From NCBI GenBank assembly GCA_963730115.1, contig CAVSQM010000002.1, forward strand, positions 62,001 to 126,000: a stretch of DNA of 64,000 nucleotides. Direction: 5' to 3'. A model generated the notes under the pieces. The model did not search any database. It was not told the DNA's origin and worked only from the letters and a program-made list of their open reading frames with translations. The stretch's first letter is position 1. The number at the start of each line of letters is the position of its first letter. The DNA comes from DASQFQ01 sp963730115. Lineage in GTDB: Bacteria > Actinomycetota > Thermoleophilia > Solirubrobacterales > Solirubrobacteraceae. A program made the position numbers and the translations under genes. Shown one piece after another: positions 57,254-64,000 of the stretch.

Positions 57254-58552
57254 GTGAAGCCCAACATCGTGTATCTCCACTCGCACGACACCGGTCGCTA
57301 CGTCCAGCCGTACGGGCATCCGGTGCCGACGCCGAACATCCAGCGGCTCGCCGACCAGGGGCTGCTGTTCCGGCACGCGTTCAGCGCCGCGCCGACCTGC
57401 TCGGGCTCGCGCGCCTGCCTGCTGACGGGCCAGTGGGCGCACTCCAACGGGATGATCGGGCTCGCCCACCGCGGCTTCGAGCTCCACGACTACGACCACC
57501 ACATCGTCCGCACGCTGCGCGACGCCGGCTACTGGACCGCGCTGGTCGGCGAGCAGCACCTGTCGCGCGAGCCGGGCATCCTCGGCTACGACCACGTCGT
57601 CGACATCGACAACCACCACGTCGACGAGGTGGCGCCGGCGGCGCTGCAGCTGATCGCCGAGCGACGCTCCGAGCCGTTCTTCCTCTCGATCGGGTTCTTC
57701 GAGACCCACCGCGAGTACTTCGAGCCGACCTCGGTGCGCGACTCGCTCTACTCGCTCCCGCCCGCCAACCTGCCCGACACCGCCGCGACGCGGCGCGACA
57801 TGGCGTCCTACAAGGCGAGCGCGCGCTCGCTCGACCACGGCGTCGGCGCCGTGCTCAACGCGCTCGACGAGCACGACCTCGCCGACGACACGATCGTCAT
57901 CCTCACCACCGACCACGGGCTGGCGTTCCCGGGCGCCAAGGCGACCCTGACCGACCGCGGCCTCGGCGTGATGCTGATCGTGCGCGGGCCCGGCGGCTTC
58001 CACGGCGGCAAGGTGAGCGAGGCGCTCGTCTCGCAGATCGACCTCTTCCCGACGCTGTGCGAGAGCGCCGGCATCCCGCGACCGGAGTGGCTGCAGGGCC
58101 GCTCGCTGCTGCCGCTCGTGCGGCGCGAGGCCGACGAGGTCAACGACGCCATCTTCGCCGAGCTCACGTTCCACGCCGCCTACGAGCCGCAGCGCGCGAT
58201 CCGCACGCAGCGCCACAAGTACATCCGCCGCTTCGGCGAGCGGCGGACGCCGGTGCTGCCGAACGTCGACGACGGGCCGACCAAGGACCTCCTGATCGCC
58301 CACGGCTGGGGCGAGCGCGAGCTGCCGCGCGAGGAGCTCCACGACCTGCTCTTCGACCCCGCCGAGGCCGCCAACGTGGCCGACGACCCGGGCTACGCGG
58401 AGGTGCGCGCGGAGCTGAGCGAGCGGCTGGAGACGTGGATGCGCGAGACCGACGACCCGCTGCTCTACGGCGACGTCGAGCCGCCCCCGGGCGCCGAGGT
58501 CACCGACCCCGACGCCATCTCGCCCGCCGGGCAGCCGATGGCGCATCGGTAG
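57254..58552 (+). CDS. Sulfatase (alkaline-phosphatase superfamily) with atypical CSGSR motif
   Basis: 432 residues. The fold is that of N-sulfoglucosamine sulfohydrolase-like sulfatases: KPNIVYLHSHDTGRYVQPYGHPVPTPNIQRLADQG (in segments), TCSGSRACLLTG, and later IVILTTDHGLAFPGAK (metal Asp-His) and QIDLFPTLCESAGIP. The formylglycine Cys49 is present, but the motif is C-S-G-S-R; the usual Pro of CxPxR is Gly, so maturation by the standard enzyme is in question. There is no signal peptide, so it acts in the cytoplasm. The GTG has a GACAAT -10-like box (57242-57247). It is divergent from the sulfotransferase operon. Confidence 0.88.
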   Translation: MKPNIVYLHSHDTGRYVQPYGHPVPTPNIQRLADQGLLFRHAFSAAPTCSGSRACLLTGQWAHSNGMIGLAHRGFELHDYDHHIVRTLRDAGYWTALVGEQHLSREPGILGYDHVVDIDNHHVDEVAPAALQLIAERRSEPFFLSIGFFETHREYFEPTSVRDSLYSLPPANLPDTAATRRDMASYKASARSLDHGVGAVLNALDEHDLADDTIVILTTDHGLAFPGAKATLTDRGLGVMLIVRGPGGFHGGKVSEALVSQIDLFPTLCESAGIPRPEWLQGRSLLPLVRREADEVNDAIFAELTFHAAYEPQRAIRTQRHKYIRRFGERRTPVLPNVDDGPTKDLLIAHGWGERELPREELHDLLFDPAEAANVADDPGYAEVRAELSERLETWMRETDDPLLYGDVEPPPGAEVTDPDAISPAGQPMAHR

Positions 58553-58596
58553 TTGCAGGCCGCAACCCTGCGGCCTGCTAGCTGTTGTGAACGCCG

Positions 58597-59880
58597 ATGT
58601 CTGCCGTCCGCCTCGTCCTGGCGCTCGCCGTCGCGTGCGCCCTCGTGCTCCCCGCCTCCGCCGCCGAGGCCGCGAGTGGCCCCTGCCTGCCCGACTATCC
58701 GAACGGCGCGCAGTGCAAGGTCTGGAAGGGGAAGGTGCGCTACGTCGACGACGGCGACACGCTCGACGCCGACGTGCCGCGCGACGGCCTCGGTGGCCTG
58801 CTGCGCGTCCGCATCATCGGCGCGCAGGCGATGGAGCAGACCTCCTACCGCGCCTCGCAGCGCGCCGGGGACTGCCACGCGGTCGACGCCACCAACCGGC
58901 TCGAGCAGCTCGTCAAGAAGTCCAAGAACCGCATCCGGGTCGCGTCGCTGTACCCGGAGAGCCGCTCGCGCGGGCGCCGGCTGCGCTCGGTGGCGGTGCG
59001 CCGGAACGGGCGCTGGCGCGACGTCGGGCGCATCCTCGTCAGCGAGGGCCACGCGCTGTGGTGGCCCGGCCAGATCGAGGACGCCGCCAACGTCCGCTAC
59101 AGCATCCTCAGCCAGAGGGCCGCGATCGCCCGCCGGGGCCTCTTCTCCCCCAACTACTGCGGCGTGGGGCCGAACGAGGGCCAGCCGCTCGGGCTGTTCG
59201 CCCAGTGGGACGCCGACGGCAACGACGGCTCCGACGTCAACGGCGAGTACGTGAAGATCCGCAACTACGACCCGGTCAACCCGCTGCCGCTCGACGGCTG
59301 GTACGTGCGCGACTCGGGCCTGCGCCGCTTCACGTTCCCGCCGGGCTCCGTGATCCCGGCCAACGGCTCCGTCACCGTCTACGCGGGCCAGGGCGAGAAC
59401 TTCGGCACCGAGTTCTTCTGGAACCTGCGCGCGCCGGTGTTCGAGAACATCATCCGCGACGACCGCGGGATCGGCGACGGCGCCTACCTGTTCGACCCCC
59501 AGGGCGACGTCCGCGCGTGGATGATGTATCCGTGCCGGGTCTACTGCACCGCGCCGGCGCAGGGCAAGATCGCGCTCGGGACGCAGCCGCGCAAGGACGA
59601 GTACATCACGGTCACGAACACCGGCGGCGAGGCGCTCGACCTCGAGCCGTACCTGCTGAAGACCTCGCCGTACTCCTACGCGTTCGCCCAGGGCACGATC
59701 CTCCAGCCCGGCCAGACGATCCGCGTCCACACCGGTGGCGATCCGTCCGAGGACACGGAGACCGACAAGTACTGGGGCATGACGCGCCAGATCCTCAACA
59801 ACGGCGGCGACAAGGTGACCTTCACCTCGTACAACGACCTGCAGGTCACCTGCACGGCGTACGGCTCGAAGTCCTGCTGA
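58597..59880 (+). CDS. Secreted nuclease-like protein with two lamin-tail domains
   Basis: 427 residues. The signal is MSAVRLVLALAVACALVLPASAAEA. Residues 30-190 are staphylococcal-nuclease-like: KVRYVDDGDTLDADV, RVRIIGAQAMEQ and SRSRGRRLRSVAV with ILVSEGHALWWP. The Arg35, Glu43 and Arg87 equivalents are present, but the calcium ligand Asp40 reads Gln, so activity is uncertain. Two lamin-tail-like beta domains follow: DVNGEYVKIRNYDPVNPLPLDGW (residues 210-320) and KDEYITVTNTGGEALDLEPY (330-427). This nuclease plus lamin-tail pairing is common in secreted actinobacterial nucleases. Confidence 0.82.
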   Translation: MSAVRLVLALAVACALVLPASAAEAASGPCLPDYPNGAQCKVWKGKVRYVDDGDTLDADVPRDGLGGLLRVRIIGAQAMEQTSYRASQRAGDCHAVDATNRLEQLVKKSKNRIRVASLYPESRSRGRRLRSVAVRRNGRWRDVGRILVSEGHALWWPGQIEDAANVRYSILSQRAAIARRGLFSPNYCGVGPNEGQPLGLFAQWDADGNDGSDVNGEYVKIRNYDPVNPLPLDGWYVRDSGLRRFTFPPGSVIPANGSVTVYAGQGENFGTEFFWNLRAPVFENIIRDDRGIGDGAYLFDPQGDVRAWMMYPCRVYCTAPAQGKIALGTQPRKDEYITVTNTGGEALDLEPYLLKTSPYSYAFAQGTILQPGQTIRVHTGGDPSEDTETDKYWGMTRQILNNGGDKVTFTSYNDLQVTCTAYGSKSC

Positions 59881-59890
59881 CCTGAGTAGG

Positions 59891-61194
59891 GTGCCGCGCG
59901 TGGCCGAGCGCCGGCGCGTGCTGCTTGTGGGTGGTGGCGACCTCGCCGAGGAGGTCTGCGCCGCGCTGGACGCCGCGGGCGCCGAGCTGACCTGGCTCGA
60001 GCGGGCCGACGACGAGTCGCTGCGCGAGGCGGTGGAGGCGAAGCCGGACGTGGTCTGCGTGACCACGCGCGACGACGCCTTCCCGCTGCGGATCGCGCTG
60101 CTGGTGCGCCACCTCGACGAGGACGTGCCGCTGTTGGTGACGATCTTCGACCCGGGGCTGACCGAGGAGATCGAGCGGGAGATCCCGAACTGCACGGTCA
60201 CGTCGCTCGCCGACATCGTCGCGCCGTCGCTGGCCGGGCCGTGCATCGCCGAGGACCTGCTCGGCGTGCTGCGCGACGGCGAGCGCACGGTGGGGCTGGA
60301 CGACGAGCTGCGGGAGGTCGAGCTGCCGCCGCGCCAGGCGCACCGGCTGCGCAGCCTCAGCGCCGCGGTGCTCAACCCCTACGACCGCAGCGCGGCGCTG
60401 CTGTTCTACGGCTTCGCGGGGCTGGTGGTCGATGCTGTGCTTCGAGCTGTTCGGCGCGATGATCGTGCTCGACCAGTCGTTCGCCGACGCGCATCTACGG
60501 CTCGGCGAAGTCGCTGGCGACGGTGGGCCCGAACACCGAGGTCGACGACGGGCCGAAGTGGTTCAAGGTCGCGATCGCGGCGTCGGTGATCATCACGCTG
60601 CTGTCGGCCGCCTGCTTCACCGGCGGGCTGATCAACCGCCTCGTCGACTCGCGGCTGACCGGCCTGATCGGCAAGCGCGCGGTGCCGCGCTACGACCACG
60701 TGATCGTCATCGGGCTCGGGCAGGTCGGGCTGCGGCTGTGCATGCTGCTGCGCGAGTGCGGCGTGCTGGTCGTCGCGGTCGACGCCGACGAGGACTCGGA
60801 GACGGTCGGGCTCGCCCGGCGCATGCGGATCCCGGTGGTGATCGGGCGCGGCGCGAACCCCGAGGTGCTGCGCCGGCTCTCGCTGAACCAGGCGCGCGCG
60901 TTCGCCGCCGTGACCAACGTGGACCTCGCCAACATCGAGGCGGCGATGACCGCGCGATCGCTGAGCGACGACCTCCGGATCATCCTGCGCGCGGGTGACG
61001 GCGACGTGAGCGAGGAGACCCGCTCGCTGGCCCGCGTCGGGCACGTCGTCGACGTGCACCGGCTGGGCGCCGCCTACATCGCGGGCGTCGCGCTCGGCTC
61101 GGACGCCGACGCGGTGGCGCTGCGCGAGGGGCGCGCGGAGCTGCTGCTGCCGGGCGGCGAGCGCGAGACGTCGCCCCTCGAGGTCCTCCGCTAG
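59891..61194 (+). CDS. Two-RCK (TrkA-N) ion-channel-like membrane protein, frame broken twice
   Basis: After repair, about 433 residues. The N-terminal Rossmann domain (RVLLVGGGDLAEEVCAAL, then VVCVTTRDDAFPLRIALLV) precedes two membrane helices (LLFYGFAGLVV, continuing into LCFELFGAMIVLDQSF, and VAIAASVIITLLSAACFTGGL). A pore-like loop lies between them (YGSAKSLATVGPNTEVD). A second RCK domain follows (HVIVIGLGQVGLRLCMLLRECG, DADEDSE, AFAAVTNVDLANIEAAM). The filter reads TVGPN, not TVGYG, so it is probably not a normal K+ channel. Breaks lie at 60428-60436 and 60488-60494, each an extra base. GTG at 59891 or 59900 may be the start. Confidence 0.77.
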
Positions 61195-62468
61195 TCCTTG
61201 TAGGGATCGAAGGTGTCGGCGCCCGCCATCGCGACGCCGATCGGGCGCAGCGTGTGGAGCACGCGCACGGTGCCCTCGTGGTGGGCGAGCACGTCGTCGA
61301 GGCGCTTGTAGGCGGCGGGGGCCTCGTCGGCCGCGCCGCCGCGGAGCTCGATGCCCTTGGCGGCAAGCTCGGCCTGGACGCTCGGGAAGTCGATCGCGCC
61401 CTCGGAGACCTGGACCCAGCGCTTCTTCACCGGCCCACCGCAGTGCGGGCAGACGTCGGGCTTCGGCGTCTTCGGCGGCTGCACCCAGTCGCAGCGCGTG
61501 CAGGTCCACTTCGGGCGGCGGCGACCGGCGGCCTGGGTGCGCGACATCGCCCGGCCGGCGCCGTGGACGGTCGAGTAGAGCGCGTCGCGGGCGGTGTCGG
61601 ACTCGACGCCCTCGAGGATGACCGCCGGCTCGCCCATCGTCGCGCCGACGAAGCCGCGCTGGCCCGGGAAGGCCGGCGTCGCGCCCTTGCGGACGACCCA
61701 GGCGGGCTCGCCGCCGTGCTCCTCGCGCCAGGCGTAGTTGTGGTGGTTGTGGACCTCGTCGAGCGCCTCGGCGCCGAGGATCCGGCACACCTCCTCGCAG
61801 ACGACGTCGCGGCCCGCGTAGGCGTAGCGGCCCGCGAGCTTCATCGCCTCGGCGTAGCCGGCGCCGAGCTCCGACTCGGCGGCGAGGAGGACCGGTGGCG
61901 AGTCCATCTCACCCTCCGACGCGCGCGCGTCGAACGGCAGCCCCTGGGCGAGCGCGAGGAAGCCGGACGCCGTCTTGTGCCCGAACCCGCGCGAGCCGAA
62001 GTGCACGCCGATCCACACGCGCTCCTGCTCGTCGGCGAACAGGTCCACGTAGTGGTTGCCGGCGCCGACGGTGCCGAGCTGCTTGGCGGCGAGGTCGCGC
62101 AGCGCGCGCTGGGGCTCGAAGGCGGCGTCGCGGATCTCGTCGATCACCGAGTGGTCGCCGGCGCGACCGTCGTTGCGGCCGACGCCGAAGCTGATGCGCG
62201 TGAAGATCTCGTCCATGATCCGCGGCAGGTCGGGCTGCACGTCGCCGAGCGAGACGCTCGTGAGCACCGCCTTGTTGCCGCACCCGATGTCGTAGCCGAC
62301 GCCCGACGGGCTGAGGTGCTCGCGGTAGGCGACGACGCCGCCGATCGGCTGCGAGTAGCCGACGTGGCCGTCCGCGCAGAGCACGCCCTCACTGCCCTCG
62401 GCGGCGTCGACGCAGCGCTGCAGCTGCGCCACGGTTCGCTCCTCGTGGTCGCCGAAGATCCTGATCAC
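61191..62468 (-). CDS. rtcB: RNA-splicing ligase RtcB with inserted zinc ribbon
   Basis: 425 residues. It joins RNA ends with 2',3'-cyclic phosphate or 3'-phosphate to 5'-OH. The Mn and GMP sites are visible: CADGHVGYSQPIGGVVA, GVGYDIGCGNKAVLT, GAGNHYVDLF, HFGSRGFGHKTA, HNHHNYAWRE, and the guanylylated His in TVHGAGRAMSR. Between that motif and the C-terminal domain lies an added C-x2-C-x13-C-x2-C zinc ribbon (Cys 323, 326, 340, 343). The GTG start faces a molybdoenzyme gene across 45 bases containing a palindrome. No rtcA or rtcR gene is near. Its end overlaps the channel gene by four bases. Confidence 0.94.
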   Translation of the reverse strand: MIRIFGDHEERTVAQLQRCVDAAEGSEGVLCADGHVGYSQPIGGVVAYREHLSPSGVGYDIGCGNKAVLTSVSLGDVQPDLPRIMDEIFTRISFGVGRNDGRAGDHSVIDEIRDAAFEPQRALRDLAAKQLGTVGAGNHYVDLFADEQERVWIGVHFGSRGFGHKTASGFLALAQGLPFDARASEGEMDSPPVLLAAESELGAGYAEAMKLAGRYAYAGRDVVCEEVCRILGAEALDEVHNHHNYAWREEHGGEPAWVVRKGATPAFPGQRGFVGATMGEPAVILEGVESDTARDALYSTVHGAGRAMSRTQAAGRRRPKWTCTRCDWVQPPKTPKPDVCPHCGGPVKKRWVQVSEGAIDFPSVQAELAAKGIELRGGAADEAPAAYKRLDDVLAHHEGTVRVLHTLRPIGVAMAGADTFDPYKD

Positions 62469-62481
62469 AGGTCTTTTCCTA

Positions 62482-62502
62482 CTAGATTGGTAGACAAGCT
62501 AG
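62482..62502. promoter_or_regulatory. 21-bp imperfect palindrome between rtcB and the molybdoenzyme gene
   Basis: CTAGATTG-N5-CAAGCTAG; seven of eight arm positions pair. The AT-rich site sits in a 45-base divergent gap and overlaps TAGACT (62500-62505), a -10-like box eight bases before the molybdoenzyme ATG. Confidence 0.5.
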
Positions 62503-62513
62503 ACTTGGGGACC

Positions 62514-63584
62514 ATGCTCGTCGAGGTCGGACTCAAGAAGGGGATCGTCAAGCCGCTGCCGCCCGACTGGTTCGCCCAGAAGGACAGGAGCGCGGAGATG
62601 CGCTGGGAGGCCATGCGTGGCCAGGGATACCACGTCCCCACCGAGCGTTTCTTCGTCCGCAACCACACGTCCACTCCTCGCATCGACCCGCTGACCTACC
62701 GGCTTGAGGTCTTCGGCCGCGGGCTCCAGAACGGGCCGGTGCGCTTCTCCTACGACGAGCTGACCGCGCTGCCGTCCGTGGAGCGCACCGTCGCCATCGA
62801 GTGCGCGGGCAACGGCCGCTCGCTGTTCCCCGAGCAGCAGAACATGCAGGTGCCGGGCACGGCCTGGGGCCTGGGCGCGATCGGCGTCACCCGCTGGCGC
62901 GGCGTGCCGCTCGCCGAGGTGCTCGAACGCGCGGGCATGCGCGCCGACGCGGTCGACGTCATGCCGACCGGCCTCGACGACCCCTACGTCGCCGACGGCA
63001 TCGACCACGGGCGCGTGCGCCGCCCGCTGCCGGTCGGCAAGGCGCTCGACGACGTCCTGCTCGCCTACGAGATGGACGGCGAGGAGCTGCCGCCCGACCA
63101 CGGCTACCCGGTCCGGCTCGTGGTGCCGGGCTGGATCGGCATCGCGAGCGTGAAGTGGGTGGGCAGCATCGAGGTCTCCACCTGCCGCCTGTGGTCGCCG
63201 TGGAACACCAAGTGGTACCCGAAGTCGTTCTCCGAGCAGGTGACGAAGAGCGCGTTCGAGCTGCCGTGGGGCGGCTCCGTCCCGCTCGGGCGCCGGCGCA
63301 CGCTGCACGGCCGCTCGTGGTCGCCGCGCGGGCCGATCCGGCGCGTCGACGTCAGCACCGACGGCGGCGCGAGCTGGCACCGCGCGCACCTGCACGGCCC
63401 CAACCGGCCCTCCGGCTGGGCGCGCTGGACCCTGCCGTGGACCCCGCGCCGCCGCGGGCGCACCGAGCTGCTCGCGCGCGCGACCGACGCCGCCGGCCGC
63501 CGTCAGCCCGACCGCGTGCCGTTCAACGCCGACGGCTACATGTTCTGGGCGGTCGCCCGCCACCCGGTCGAGGTCAGCGCGTGA
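62514..63584 (+). CDS. Sulfite-oxidase-family molybdopterin oxidoreductase
   Basis: 356 residues. The domain order is that of sulfite oxidase: a Mo-pterin domain (RFFVRNHTSTPRIDPLTYRLEVFG, then AIECAGNGRSLFPEQQ with Mo-ligand Cys97), then GAIGVTRWRGVPLAEVLERAG, HGYPVRLVVPGWIGIASVKWVGSIEV, and a dimerisation domain (RVDVSTDGGASWHRA). There is no signal peptide and no heme domain. Proteins of this type oxidise sulfite or related sulfur compounds, but some are nitrate-reductase-like or handle other substrates. GGGG lies four bases before the ATG. It is convergent with the final SDR gene; ends overlap by eleven bases. Confidence 0.9.
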   Translation: MLVEVGLKKGIVKPLPPDWFAQKDRSAEMRWEAMRGQGYHVPTERFFVRNHTSTPRIDPLTYRLEVFGRGLQNGPVRFSYDELTALPSVERTVAIECAGNGRSLFPEQQNMQVPGTAWGLGAIGVTRWRGVPLAEVLERAGMRADAVDVMPTGLDDPYVADGIDHGRVRRPLPVGKALDDVLLAYEMDGEELPPDHGYPVRLVVPGWIGIASVKWVGSIEVSTCRLWSPWNTKWYPKSFSEQVTKSAFELPWGGSVPLGRRRTLHGRSWSPRGPIRRVDVSTDGGASWHRAHLHGPNRPSGWARWTLPWTPRRRGRTELLARATDAAGRRQPDRVPFNADGYMFWAVARHPVEVSA

Positions 63585-64000
63585 GCAGGCCCGCGTCGAT
63601 CACCAGCGTCGTGCCGGTGACGTAGCGGGCGCTCTCGCCCGCCAGGTAGAGCACCGCGGCGGCGACGTCCGACGTCTCGACCCACGGCACGGGCAGGAGG
63701 TTGCCCGCCGAGCGCTCGGCGATCTCCGTCGTCGTCATGCCCTCCATCGCGGCGAGGCCGTCGTTGAGCGGCGTGTCGACGCCGGTCGGGTGGATCGAGT
63801 TGACGCGGATGCCGTGTGGCGCGAGCTCGATCGCCCACGACTTCGACAGCCCGGTGAGGCCCCACTTGCTCGCCGCGTAGTGGGAGAGCCGGGCCATCCC
63901 GCGCAGGCCGGCGATGCTCGAGTTGTTGATGATCGAGCCGCCCTTCGCCTCGATCATGTGCGGGATCACGTGGCGGCCGACGATCCACGCGCCCTTGAGG
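63574..64000 (-). CDS. SDR oxidoreductase, probably mycofactocin-coupled (C-terminal part, runs off the window)
   Basis: The visible 141 residues are the C-terminal half of a classical SDR. They read GGSIINNSSIAGLRGMARLSHYAASKWGLTGL (in segments), giving the Ser-Tyr-Lys site (YAASK), then SWAIELAPHGIRVNSIHPTGVDTPL, LLPVPWVETSDVAAAVLYLAGESARYVTGTTLVIDAG (in segments). The LLPVPWVE segment and VHPTGV-type run are typical of mycofactocin-coupled dehydrogenases, which keep their NAD bound and use mycofactocin as the external electron carrier. The glycine-rich N-terminus, where these proteins carry extra residues, lies outside the window, so the subgroup is not certain. Confidence 0.82.
   Translation of the reverse strand, partial: LKGAWIVGRHVIPHMIEAKGGSIINNSSIAGLRGMARLSHYAASKWGLTGLSKSWAIELAPHGIRVNSIHPTGVDTPLNDGLAAMEGMTTTEIAERSAGNLLPVPWVETSDVAAAVLYLAGESARYVTGTTLVIDAGLLTR

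Overview
This window is about 64 kb of very GC-rich DNA in which both strands are almost solidly coding. No stretch longer than about 150 bases lacks a gene apart from the tRNA. The gene set points to an actinobacterium, most likely class Thermoleophilia (Solirubrobacterales-like). The reasons are NucS mismatch endonuclease, an ECF41 sigma factor, a diphosphate-type phosphofructokinase, an EttA-type ABC-F protein, a VLRF1/baeRF-type release-factor homologue, a probable mycofactocin-coupled dehydrogenase, GTG starts, GTGA/ATGA stop-start overlaps and many apparently leaderless genes. The taxonomic call is inference; no rRNA is present. No phage, insertion sequence, CRISPR array or replication origin is visible.

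Layout. 1-4.3 kb: a MarR regulator (cut by the window edge) divergent from an MMPL exporter, then a Ser/Thr kinase. 4.3-7.6 kb: nucS, an ECF41 sigma factor coupled to its epimerase partner behind an ECF41-type promoter, and a divergent AraC regulator. 7.6-14.6 kb: an FG-GAP secreted protein, an MFS exporter, and an alpha-oxoamine synthase coupled to a membrane GGDEF-EAL protein. 14.7-22.8 kb: a hypothetical gene, J-domain/TPR protein, Nudix hydrolase, secreted propeller, ABC-2 exporter with MOSC and class I amidotransferase genes, and ettA. 22.8-26.7 kb: a DsbA-like protein followed by a three-gene cluster that resembles a stripped-down methylamine dehydrogenase (mau) locus: a MauE-thioredoxin fusion, a Cys-rich MauA-like protein without the cofactor tryptophans, and a CcdA-like membrane domain joined to a propeller-like domain.

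26.8-31.4 kb: aconitase, M42 peptidase and HAD phosphatase in one operon. 31.4-35 kb: secreted beta-helix and copper proteins. 35-38.3 kb: VLRF1, nicotinamidase, isoaspartyl methyltransferase and nicotinate phosphoribosyltransferase, which gives both NAD-salvage steps from nicotinamide. 38.3-44.2 kb: a 3-hydroxybutyrate-dehydrogenase-like enzyme, uppP, a TetR unit, a histidine kinase, DUF4082 and RTX surface proteins, tRNA-Asp and a possible 19-residue hydrophobic peptide. 44.3-50.1 kb: a second MMPL exporter, a lipoprotein, phosphofructokinase, and pcaB-pcaC of the protocatechuate branch. 50-53.7 kb: arginine deiminase, an orphan DppB-type permease and a membrane adenylate cyclase. 53.7-58.6 kb: a PAPS-making operon (cysD-cysNC) led by a Stf0 sulfotransferase and divergent from a sulfatase. 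58.6-64 kb: a nuclease/lamin-tail protein, an RCK channel protein, rtcB, a sulfite-oxidase-type molybdoenzyme and an SDR (cut by the edge).

Nine genes carry ten reading-frame breaks. Every break shifts the frame as one extra base would, and removing that base restores a full-length family member in each case. I treat these as probable sequence errors and annotate each gene as one CDS.
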